Below, piece by piece: positions 1 to 5,170 of a stretch of DNA of 5,715 nt (its first letter is position 1; every line of letters begins with the position of its first letter). A program made the position numbers and the translations under genes. The DNA comes from Acidobacteriota bacterium (lineage in GTDB: Bacteria > Acidobacteriota > Vicinamibacteria > Vicinamibacterales > Fen-181), in the NCBI GenBank assembly GCA_021779795.1, contig JAJXZZ010000222.1:1-5715 (forward strand). The letters run 5' to 3'. A model generated the notes under the pieces. It was not told the origin of the DNA, searched no databases, and saw only the letters and a program-made list of their open reading frames with translations.

Positions 1-337
1 CAAGCCGAAGGTGGTCGAAATCGCCGGGCGCTACGCGGTCGTGCAGCGGCTGATGGATCCGACGGTGGCCGGCGTGACCGCGTCCGGCCTGGGGTTCGCG
101 AAGATCCTGGACCCGACGACCGGCGCGTTCGTCAACGCCGCCGAGCGCCGGATCACGGAGATGACGTTCGGCGTCGCCTGGTTCCTCTCGGGGGCGGCCC
201 ACCAGCACAAGGTGATCGTGGACTACTCGCACCTGGTCCGCGACTTCGCGGGGTGGGTGTCGGGGACGACGCTGGTCGGATCGGTGCCCGAACAGAAGGA
301 CAACCGCGTCCGGGTCCTGTTCCAGTTGAAGTTCTAA
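1..337 (+). CDS. Phosphate-selective porin O/P-like outer-membrane protein, C-terminal fragment
   Basis: The frame is open at the left edge, with its first full codon at base 2, and ends at TAA 335-337, leaving 111 residues. The fragment alternates polar and hydrophobic residues as in outer-membrane beta strands. It has the strand pattern 'MTFGVAWFLSG...KVIVDYSHL' followed by a last strand 'NRVRVLFQLKF' ending in Phe, which is the usual BAM-recognised C-terminus of outer-membrane barrels. The G-x-x-W-F-L strand, the 'Y' strand and the R-x-x-x-Q-x-x-F ending are what I know from the OprO/OprP (phosphate-selective porin) family, so the protein probably forms an anion- or phosphate-type channel in the outer membrane. 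The N-terminal signal peptide and pore-lining loops lie outside the window, so substrate specificity cannot be judged. No partner gene follows closely. It could instead be another 16- or 18-stranded porin of unknown substrate. Confidence 0.72.
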   Translation, partial: KPKVVEIAGRYAVVQRLMDPTVAGVTASGLGFAKILDPTTGAFVNAAERRITEMTFGVAWFLSGAAHQHKVIVDYSHLVRDFAGWVSGTTLVGSVPEQKDNRVRVLFQLKF

Positions 338-371
338 ACCCCTGAGTGCGCCATCGCGCCGCGGTCTTCAG

Positions 372-390
372 CCTCGACACCTGCTCGAGG
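372..390 (+). terminator. Weak hairpin downstream of the porin gene, possible terminator
   Basis: A 6-bp stem (CCTCGA 372-377 with TCGAGG 385-390) and a 7-base loop lie 35 bases after the porin stop. No T-run follows, so this is at most a weak or factor-assisted terminator. Hairpins this short are common by chance in GC-rich DNA. Confidence 0.22.
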
Positions 391-421
391 GTGGCGACTC
401 GCGGCGCTCGCTCAGGACGGG

Positions 422-452
422 CAGCCGACAGCCGAGGGCAGCCGACAGCCGA
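422..452. repeat. Short CAGCCGA heptamer repeat (four units)
   Basis: Two tandem pairs of the heptamer CAGCCGA (422-435 and 439-452) are separated by GGG. The unit differs from the CCGCCGA unit of the large array at 2693-2818 by a single base (A for C at position 2). It lies in noncoding DNA about 85 bases after the porin stop and directly left of the gene remnant at 461-622. It is probably a small member of the same repeat family. Confidence 0.6.
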
Positions 453-460
453 TTGTCCAA

Positions 461-709
461 CGCGCCGACCGGCTGACGGACCTGGCGCACGGGGTCCGGT
501 TCGACATGGAGGGGACCGGGTCGCGCACCGCGATCGCCTGGACGGCCGCGGGAGTCCAGGTCGCCTTCCTGGCCCTCGATCTCAACGGGAACGGCGTGAT
601 CGGCGAGGCCGACGAGGTGTTCGCACGCCGGCGCAAGCTGAGCAGGCCTGAAGGCCTGCTGCGACCGTTGCCCGGAGGCAGCACGACCATGGTCGAGCAA
701 TCGTCGTGA
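461..709 (+). pseudogene. Remnant of a calcium-binding (EF-hand/dockerin-like loop) repeat protein
   Basis: The frame reads 'ADRLTDLAHGVRFDMEGTG', then 'SRTAIAWTAAG', then 'AFLALDLNGNGVIGEADEVF' (to base 622). It runs on without similarity to TGA at 707-709. The pattern 'GVxFDxxGxGxxxxxxWTAAGxxxAFLALDxNGNGxI' followed by an ELFG-like end is a domain I know from large secreted FG-GAP/VCBS/RHS-type and calcium-binding proteins. D, N and N at spacings 1, 3 and 5, then G and I, make an EF-hand-like loop. Only about 55 residues of this domain remain. There is no Shine-Dalgarno sequence or plausible start upstream, and after DEVF the expected GN-x-T continuation is absent in all three frames. The upstream end meets the CAGCCGA repeat and the downstream end nearly meets the palindrome at 641-660. 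I read it as a decayed gene fragment. The alternative is a small expressed protein from ATG 506 (67 residues), which I think unlikely. Confidence 0.5.
641..660. repeat. Perfect hairpin palindrome, first copy of a dispersed repeat
   Basis: AGCAGGCCTGAAGGCCTGCT consists of two 9-base arms that are exact reverse complements around a central GA. Its core CAGGCCTGAAGGCC recurs exactly at 2668-2681, upstream of ispG. It sits 18 bases after the last recognisable codon of the gene remnant. It is not followed by a T-run, so a REP-like dispersed element is more likely than an intrinsic terminator. Confidence 0.55.
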
Positions 710-747
710 CGGTGACGGTTCAGCCGCTGCGCGGCGACAATTGGATC

Positions 748-759
748 TGCCGATCGGCA
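748..759. promoter_or_regulatory. 12-bp perfect palindrome upstream of the DUF4160/DUF2442 pair, possible operator
   Basis: TGCCGATCGGCA is an exact palindrome lying 92 bases before the preferred start of the DUF4160 gene. A TTGACG hexamer at 775-780 resembles a -35 box, but no good -10 box lies at the right distance. Autoregulated small bicistrons often have such an operator, but neither gene here shows a DNA-binding domain. The function is a guess; the palindrome itself is certain. Confidence 0.25.
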
Positions 760-851
760 AGAGTACAAGAGTAGTTGACGCCGCCCATTTCTCGATGAAT
801 CGGGCGCGAATCTGTTCATGGCGGGGGCCAACCTGCCATCCTCTCCACCAG

Positions 852-1091
852 GTGTCACCCACGGTCTTGCGCGTCGGGCGATACCGGTTCTTCTTCTTCA
901 GCAATGAAGGCTTCGAGCCGCCGCACGTTCACGTCCAGGACGGGTCGTCTTTGGCGAAGTTCCGGTTGGCCTCGGTCGAGTTGGCGGCTTCGACGGGATT
1001 CGGCGCACAGGGGTTGACTCGTCTGCGCGCGCTCGTCGCCGAACACCGGGAAGTGCTGCTGGAGGCAGGGCATGAGTTCTTCGGTTCCTGA
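852..1091 (+). CDS. DUF4160 family protein, upstream gene of a DUF4160/DUF2442 pair
   Basis: The 79 residues from GTG 852 match the usual size and layout of DUF4160. They contain 'SPTVLRVGRYRFFFFSNEG', then 'EPPHVHV', then 'SLAKFRLASVELA', and end in 'LVAEHREVLLEAGHEFFG'. The PTVxRxGxYRFFFxSNEGxEPPHxHV signature is diagnostic. I chose GTG 852 because family members begin just before PTV. The frame stays open upstream to TTG 741 and ATG 795, but residues there show no family resemblance and no start has a Shine-Dalgarno sequence. The biochemical function is unknown. The family is regularly encoded beside DUF2442, as here, and the pair is suspected of toxin-antitoxin-like behaviour. The two positions normally occupied by Trp in this family (KFW-L and EAW-x-E) are Arg and Gly here, each one base from TGG, so the protein may be diverged or decaying. 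Confidence 0.82.
   Translation: MSPTVLRVGRYRFFFFSNEGFEPPHVHVQDGSSLAKFRLASVELAASTGFGAQGLTRLRALVAEHREVLLEAGHEFFGS
1061..1065 (+). promoter_or_regulatory. Shine-Dalgarno sequence for the DUF2442 gene
   Basis: GGAGG lies 6 bases before ATG 1072, inside the last codons of the DUF4160 gene. It fixes the DUF2442 start and shows that the second gene has its own strong ribosome binding site in addition to any coupling through the overlap. Confidence 0.75.
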
Positions 1092-1344
1092 AGCGCGCCC
1101 GGTCGCACGCCGAGTCGAGGTGACGGCTGATGAACTCCGGGTTGACCTGGCCGACGGCCGTCGCCTCAGCGTCCCGTTGGTCTGGTTCCCCCGCCTGGTC
1201 GTCGCTTCTCCCGAGGTGCGCGCGACGGTCGAACTCCTCGGGGAAGGCGAAGGCATCCACTGGCCGGACGCGGACGAAGACCTGAGCGTCGCGGGCCTCC
1301 TGGCCGGAGCCCCCAGCGCAGGTCTGCGCCCGAGAGCAGCCTAG
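1072..1344 (+). CDS. DUF2442 family protein, downstream gene of a DUF4160/DUF2442 pair
   Basis: This is 90 residues, ATG 1072 to TAG 1342-1344. The sequence shows the complete DUF2442 pattern: 'VEVTADELRVDLADGRRLSVPL' (about residues 15-36), then 'VWFPRL', and 'GIHWPDADEDLSVAGLLAG' (about 61-79), with a short Pro/Arg-rich tail. Family members are small, mostly beta-stranded domains of unknown biochemical function, often encoded next to DUF4160. Some carry an extra helix-turn-helix domain, which is absent here. The start overlaps the end of the DUF4160 gene by 20 bases and has a strong Shine-Dalgarno sequence, so the two are co-translated from one mRNA and their products probably interact. By analogy with bicistrons of this type, one may neutralise the other, but which is toxin and which antitoxin cannot be told from sequence. 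The gene converges on ispG, with 69 bases between the stops. Confidence 0.88.
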   Translation: MSSSVPEARPVARRVEVTADELRVDLADGRRLSVPLVWFPRLVVASPEVRATVELLGEGEGIHWPDADEDLSVAGLLAGAPSAGLRPRAA

Positions 1345-1383
1345 CAGCCCGTGGTGGAAGTCGCGGCGCAGCACCGAGGGCGA

Positions 1384-1411
1384 CGGGCGGAGGGCTGGGG
1401 CCTGCCGCCCG
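1384..1411. terminator. GC-rich hairpin between convergent DUF2442 and ispG stops, possible shared terminator
   Basis: The outer stem CGGGCGG (1384-1390) pairs with CCGCCCG (1405-1411). The inner AGG (1391-1393) pairs with CCT (1401-1403) after a one-base bulge (G1404), leaving a 7-base loop. It begins 2 bases after the ispG stop on the minus strand and 39 bases after the DUF2442 stop on the plus strand. No T-run follows on either strand, so it would be a non-canonical, bidirectional terminator or an mRNA-end stabiliser. Confidence 0.35.
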
Positions 1412-1413
1412 GG

Positions 1414-2634
1414 TCAGCGCGGCGGGTACTTCGTCTCCACGTAGTCGTCCACCAGCCGCCGGAACGCGTCGGCGACCTCGTCGGCCGTGCCCTTCAGCGT
1501 CGTGAAGTGCTTCCCGTCCACGTAGACCGGGCAGTTCGGCGCCTCGCCCGTGCCCGGCAGGCTGATCCCGATGCTGGCGGCCTTCGACTCCCCGGGGCCG
1601 TTGACCACGCACCCCATCACCGCCAGCGTCATCCGCTCGACGCCGGGGTGGAGCGCCCGCCAGTCGGGCATCCGCTCCCGCACGTGCGACTGGATCCGCT
1701 CGGCCAGCTCCTGGAACGTCGTGCTCGTCGTCCGGCCGCAGCCCGGGCAGGCCGTCACGCTCGGCGCGAAGGCGCGCAGCCCGAGCGCCTGCAGCAGCTC
1801 GCGCGCGGCGTACACCTCCTCGCGGCGGTCGCCGCCAGGCCGCGGCGTGAGCGACACCCGGATCGTGTCGCCGATCCCCTCGTCGAGCAGGACGCCCATC
1901 GCCGCCGACGACCAGACCAGCCCCTTCATGCCCATGCCGGCCTCGGTCAGGCCGAGGTGCAGCGGCTGGCGCGTCTTCGCCGCCAGCTCCCGGTACACCG
2001 CGATCAGGCTGGCGGGGCGCGACGTCTTGCACGAGATGACCACCTGGTCCTCGCGCAGGCCCGACTCGAGCGCCAGGCCGGTGGACTCGAGCGCCGAGAG
2101 CACCATGCACTCGTCGACGACCTGCTCGGACGTCAGGCCGAGGCCGCGGTCGGTGTTCTCCTGCATCCGCCGCACGACCAGCTCCTGGTTCAGCGACCCG
2201 CCGTTGACGCCGATGCGGACCGGCTTCCCCTCGCCGGCGGCGACCTTGCAGATCGTGGCGAACTGCTCGTCGCGGCGCGCGCCCGACCCCACGTTGCCGG
2301 GGTTGATGCGGTACTTGTCGAGCGCGCGGGCGCAGGCCGGGTGGCGCGTGAGCAGCAGGTGGCCGTTGTAGTGGAAGTCGCCGATGAGCGGCGCCTCGCA
2401 CCCCGCGTCGAGCAGGCGCCGCTTGATCTCGGGCACGGCGTCGGCCGCGGCGGGCAGGTTCACGGTGACCCGCAACAGCTCCGAGCCGGCACGCGCCAGG
2501 TCGAGGCACTGCCCGACGGTTGACTCGACGTCGGCCGTGTCGGTGTTGCACATCGACTGCACGGCCACCGGCGCCCCGCCGCCGACCTGCACCTTCCCGA
2601 CGCGCACGCCGACCGTCTCGTGCCGCTCGACCAT
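1414..2634 (-). CDS. ispG: 4-hydroxy-3-methylbut-2-en-1-yl diphosphate synthase (IspG/GcpE)
   Basis: This 406-residue cytosolic enzyme of the MEP isoprenoid pathway reductively converts the cyclic diphosphate MEcPP into HMBPP, the substrate of IspH. The N-terminal TIM-barrel part begins 'VQVGGGAPVAVQSMCNTDTADV' (about residues 16-36) and contains 'YRINPGNVGSG' (108-118) and 'RIGVNGGSLNQ' (140-150). The C-terminal domain carries the [4Fe-4S] ligands: Cys296 and Cys299 in 'ACPGCGRT', and Cys342 with Glu349 in 'MGCVVNGPGES'. All are present, so the enzyme looks active. The length is between that of E. coli (372) and longer homologues. ATG 2634 is preferred because homologues begin a few residues before the 'VGKVQVGGGAPV' region, and a GGAAGG-like ribosome site lies 11 bases upstream (plus-strand 2646-2651). 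It lies downstream of hemL in the same direction across a 200-base repeat-filled gap, so it may be the last gene of the hem unit or have its own promoter. The window shows no other MEP gene. Confidence 0.97.
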   Translation of the reverse strand: MVERHETVGVRVGKVQVGGGAPVAVQSMCNTDTADVESTVGQCLDLARAGSELLRVTVNLPAAADAVPEIKRRLLDAGCEAPLIGDFHYNGHLLLTRHPACARALDKYRINPGNVGSGARRDEQFATICKVAAGEGKPVRIGVNGGSLNQELVVRRMQENTDRGLGLTSEQVVDECMVLSALESTGLALESGLREDQVVISCKTSRPASLIAVYRELAAKTRQPLHLGLTEAGMGMKGLVWSSAAMGVLLDEGIGDTIRVSLTPRPGGDRREEVYAARELLQALGLRAFAPSVTACPGCGRTTSTTFQELAERIQSHVRERMPDWRALHPGVERMTLAVMGCVVNGPGESKAASIGISLPGTGEAPNCPVYVDGKHFTTLKGTADEVADAFRRLVDDYVETKYPPR

Positions 2635-2665
2635 CGGATGGTCCGCCTTCCGCCCTCTCGGTCCA

Positions 2666-2685
2666 GGCAGGCCTGAAGGCCCGCC
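2666..2685. repeat. Hairpin palindrome, second copy of the dispersed repeat, upstream of ispG
   Basis: GGCAGGCCTGAAGGCCCGCC has 9-base arms around GA, with one mismatch that becomes a G-U pair in minus-strand RNA. The core is identical to the palindrome at 641-660. It starts 32 bases upstream of the ispG ATG and 8 bases from the heptamer array. In the hemL-ispG transcript it would fold into a stem of about 8 bp with a UUCA loop just before the ispG ribosome site. Confidence 0.55.
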
Positions 2686-2692
2686 CTACGTA

Positions 2693-2818
2693 CCGCCCAC
2701 CGCCGACCGCCCACCGCCGACCGCCCACCGCCGACCGCCGACCGCCGACCGCCCACCGCCGACCGCCGACCGCCCACCGCCGACCGCCCACCGCCGACCG
2801 CCCATCGCCGACCGCCGA
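2693..2818. repeat. Tandem heptamer array, 18 units of CCGCC(C/G)A
   Basis: Eighteen uninterrupted 7-base units cover 126 bases. The sixth base is either C or G, in the order C G C G C G G G C G G C G C G C G G. The only other change is a T at the first base of unit 17. C-type units are never adjacent; each of the seven is followed by a G-type unit. On the minus (transcribed) strand the units read T(C/G)GGCGG, a G-rich track. The array sits between hemL and ispG and probably arose by slippage. It is not CRISPR, since there are no spacers. Confidence 0.95.
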
Positions 2819-2834
2819 CTTCGTACTTTCCCCT

Positions 2835-4136
2835 CTACTCCGCCCCCCTGGCTTCCTTCATCGCGGCCTTCGCGGCGCGGATCGTCTTCCGGACGTCGGC
2901 CTCGGTGTGCGCGGCCGAGAGGAACCAGGCTTCGAACTGCGACGGCGGCGGGTAGATGCCGCGCGTCAGCATGCCGCGGAAGAACGCGGCATACTGCGCG
3001 CTGTCCGACTGCAGCGCCGTCCGGTAGTCCCGCACCGGCCCGCTCGTGAAGAACGGCGTCAGCAGCGATCCGTGCGCGTTGACCTGCAGCGGCACGCCCG
3101 CCTCGCGCGCCGCCTCGGCGAGGCCGGTCGCCAGCATCCGCCCCAGCCGCGCCAGCCGCGTGTAGAGGGGCTTGGACAGCCGGCTGATCGACCAGAGGCC
3201 GGCCGCCATCGCGAGCGGGTTGCCCGACAGCGTCCCGGCCTGGTACACGGGCCCGGCCGGCGACACGTACTCCATCAGGTCCGCGCGGCCGCCGTAGGCG
3301 CCCACCGGCAGCCCGCCGCCGATGATCTTGCCGAGGCACGTCAGGTCGGGCGTGATCTTCCAGATCTGCTGCGCGCCGCCGCGGGAGGCCCGGAACCCCG
3401 AGATCACCTCGTCGAACACCAGCAGCATGCCGTGCCGGTCGCACAGCTCGCGCAGCCCCGCCAGGAACCCGTCGGCCGGCGCGACGACGCCCATGTTGCC
3501 CGCGATCGGCTCGACCACGACCGCCGCGATCTGGTGGCGGTTGGTGTCGCACAGCCGCTCGACCGACGCGAGGTCGTTGTAGGAGGCGAGCAGCGTGTGC
3601 TGCACCGCCTTGCGCGGCACCCCCGGGCTCGTCGGCGCGCCCAGCGTCGTCGCGCCCGACCCGGCCTTGACCAGGAACGGGTCGGCGTGGCCGTGGTAGC
3701 ACCCCTCGAACTTGACGATCCGGTCGCGCCCGGTGGCGGCCCGCGCCAGCCGGATGGCGCTCATCGTGGCCTCGGTCCCCGAGCTGACGAAGCGCACGCG
3801 CTCCATCGACGGCATCATCGACCGCACCTTCTCGCCGAGCAGCACCTCCGACTCGGTCGGCGCGCCGTAGCTCGTGCCGGACTTGGCAGTCTCGGCGATC
3901 AGCCGGACCAGGCCGGCCGGGGCGTGCCCGTGGATGAGGGGCCCCCAGGACATCACGTAGTCGACGTAGCTGTTGCCGTCGACGTCGGTCAGCCGGGCGC
4001 CTTTCGCCGATCGGATGAACAGCGGGTCGCCGCCGACCGCCTTGAACGCGCGAACCGGGCTGTCCACGCCCCCGGGCAGGATCTTCTGGGCCCGGGCGAA
4101 CAGCTTGGCAGATGTGGACCAGCGCATCGTCTTCAT
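2835..4136 (-). CDS. hemL: Glutamate-1-semialdehyde 2,1-aminomutase (HemL)
   Basis: This 433-residue PLP enzyme of the C5 pathway moves the amino group of glutamate-1-semialdehyde to give 5-aminolevulinate, the first committed tetrapyrrole precursor. It is a fold-type I aminotransferase homologue of the usual family length. Visible landmarks are 'LPGGVDSPVRAF' (20-31), 'SSGTEATMSAIRLAR' (118-132, PLP phosphate binding), 'EGCYHGH' (144-150), 'FDEVISGFR' (241-249, Asp242 binding the PLP ring nitrogen), 'CLGKIIGGGLPVGAYGG' (267-283) with Lys270 as the Schiff-base lysine, and 'GTLSGNPLAMAAG' (301-313). All key residues are present. ATG 4136 lies 3 bases after the hemB stop with no good Shine-Dalgarno sequence, so translation is probably coupled to hemB. 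ATG 4127 (Met4) is a less likely alternative. HemL and HemB act in consecutive steps. Use of HemL rather than ALA synthase (HemA type I) implies that glutamyl-tRNA reductase is encoded elsewhere, probably to the right of the window. Confidence 0.98.
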   Translation of the reverse strand: MKTMRWSTSAKLFARAQKILPGGVDSPVRAFKAVGGDPLFIRSAKGARLTDVDGNSYVDYVMSWGPLIHGHAPAGLVRLIAETAKSGTSYGAPTESEVLLGEKVRSMMPSMERVRFVSSGTEATMSAIRLARAATGRDRIVKFEGCYHGHADPFLVKAGSGATTLGAPTSPGVPRKAVQHTLLASYNDLASVERLCDTNRHQIAAVVVEPIAGNMGVVAPADGFLAGLRELCDRHGMLLVFDEVISGFRASRGGAQQIWKITPDLTCLGKIIGGGLPVGAYGGRADLMEYVSPAGPVYQAGTLSGNPLAMAAGLWSISRLSKPLYTRLARLGRMLATGLAEAAREAGVPLQVNAHGSLLTPFFTSGPVRDYRTALQSDSAQYAAFFRGMLTRGIYPPPSQFEAWFLSAAHTEADVRKTIRAAKAAMKEARGAE

Positions 4137-4139
4137 GGC

Positions 4140-5135
4140 TTACCGGAGCAGGCGCGCCGCCTCGCGCGCGAAATAGGTGATGATGATGTCGGCCCCGGCG
4201 CGGCGGATGCCGGTGAGCGCCTCCATCATGGCTCGCGGGCCGTCGATCCAGCCCCGCTCGGCCGCGGCCTTGAGCATCGAGTACTCCCCGCTGACGTTGT
4301 AGGCCGCCGTCGGGAAGCCGAACTCCGCCTTCACGCGGGTGATCACGTCGAGGTAGGGCAGCGCCGGCTTCACCATCACGATGTCGGCCCCCTCCTCGAT
4401 GTCCTCGGCCACCTCGCGCAGCGCCTCCTCGACGTTGGCCGGGTCCATCTGGTGCGTGCGGCGGTCGCCGAACTTCGGCGCCGAGTCGGCCGCGTCCCGG
4501 AAGGGGCCGTAGAAGGCCGAGCAGTACTTCGCCGCGTACGACATGATGGCCACCTGCTCGAACCCCCGGTCGTCGAGCGCGTGCCGGATCGCCCCGACCC
4601 GCCCGTCCATCATGTCCGACGGGGCCACGATGTCGGCGCCGGCCTCGGCGTGCGAGACCGCCGTCTTCACCAGCAGTTCCACGCTCTCGTCGTTCCGGAT
4701 CTCGCCGTCCACGACGAGGCCGCAGTGGCCGTGCGACGTGTACTCGCACAGGCACACGTCGGTGACGACGAGGATGCCGGCGTCGGCCTCCTTGATCGCG
4801 CGCGTCGCCGCCTGGACGGGCGCCTCCGCGTCGTACGCGGACGACCCGATCTCGTCCTTGTAGGCCGGCAGGCCGAACAGCAGCACGCCCGGCACGCCGT
4901 CCGCCCGGGCGGCCACGGCCTCCTTCACGGCCTCGTCCACCGACAGGTTGTAGACGCCCGGCATCGAGCCGACCTCGCGGCGCACGCCGGACCCCTCGCA
5001 GACGAACAGCGGGTAGATGAAGTTCTCGGGCGACAGGCGGGTTTCCCGCACGATCGACCGGATGGCGGGCGACCGCCGCAGGCGGCGGCCGCGGCGCGTG
5101 AGATCGAGGCGGACGGAAGCGTCGGACGTGGACAT
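4140..5135 (-). CDS. hemB: Delta-aminolevulinic acid dehydratase / porphobilinogen synthase (HemB)
   Basis: This 331-residue cytosolic TIM-barrel enzyme condenses two 5-aminolevulinates, made by the next gene's product HemL, into porphobilinogen. The N-terminal arm used in octamer assembly is followed by 'RRLRRSPAIRSIVRET' (17-32) and 'NFIYPLFVCEG' (38-48). The active site shows both Schiff-base lysines, Lys203 in 'MSYAAKY' and Lys256 in 'MVKPALPYLD'. The metal site 'DVCLCEYTSHGHCG' (126-139) has Cys128, Cys130 and Cys138, so this is the zinc-using class rather than the Asp-rich magnesium class. ATG 5135 is chosen because the conserved arm starts right after it and a GAAAGGG ribosome site lies 6 bases upstream. 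The frame remains open further upstream, but that stretch overlaps hemD in another frame and is not coding. The stop is 3 bases before hemL and the start is 35 bases after hemD, consistent with an operon. Confidence 0.98.
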   Translation of the reverse strand: MSTSDASVRLDLTRRGRRLRRSPAIRSIVRETRLSPENFIYPLFVCEGSGVRREVGSMPGVYNLSVDEAVKEAVAARADGVPGVLLFGLPAYKDEIGSSAYDAEAPVQAATRAIKEADAGILVVTDVCLCEYTSHGHCGLVVDGEIRNDESVELLVKTAVSHAEAGADIVAPSDMMDGRVGAIRHALDDRGFEQVAIMSYAAKYCSAFYGPFRDAADSAPKFGDRRTHQMDPANVEEALREVAEDIEEGADIVMVKPALPYLDVITRVKAEFGFPTAAYNVSGEYSMLKAAAERGWIDGPRAMMEALTGIRRAGADIIITYFAREAARLLR

Positions 5136-5141
5136 GATGAA

Positions 5142-5148
5142 CCCTTTC
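5142..5148 (-). promoter_or_regulatory. Ribosome binding site of hemB
   Basis: On the minus strand GAAAGGG lies 6 bases before the hemB ATG, which settles the start within a longer open frame. It overlaps a 10-base perfect palindrome CTTTCGAAAG (5144-5153), probably by chance. Confidence 0.65.
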
Positions 5149-5170
5149 GAAAGCCGGGACCCGCCCCGCG

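Larger units (their letters stand above)
2635..2834 (-). other. hemL-ispG spacer filled with repeats
   Basis: This 200-base noncoding gap contains, in the direction of transcription, 16 bases after the hemL stop, the 18-unit heptamer array, a hairpin palindrome and a GA-rich ribosome-site region for ispG. No clear -35/-10 promoter is visible. All three minus-strand frames are free of stop codons through the array because no unit combination makes a stop. Long reading frames predicted across it are therefore artefacts. Confidence 0.7.

Noticed and set aside
346..651. Plus-strand open frame of 101 codons after the porin
   Set aside because: The Arg/Gly/Pro-rich composition and absence of any motif mark it as a shadow. 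The neighbouring frame carries the recognisable calcium-binding remnant.
710..760. Integron attC-like site suggested by GTTCAGCCGCTGCGCGGC
   Set aside because: There is a 5-bp GCCGC/GCGGC hairpin (723-735), but neither the GTTRRRY nor the RYYYAAC core boxes are present at suitable spacing.
741..851. N-terminal extension of the DUF4160 protein (starts TTG 741 or ATG 795)
   Set aside because: The extra residues do not resemble the family, which starts just before PTV, and neither start has a ribosome site. GTG 852 is preferred.
1166..2791. A 541-codon minus-strand open frame over ispG and DUF2442
   Set aside because: It is a shifted frame of ispG with low-complexity Arg/Ala composition. It begins inside the heptamer array, which cannot make stop codons.
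2693..2818. CRISPR array
   Set aside because: Units are 7 bases with no spacers and no cas gene nearby. This is a simple tandem repeat.
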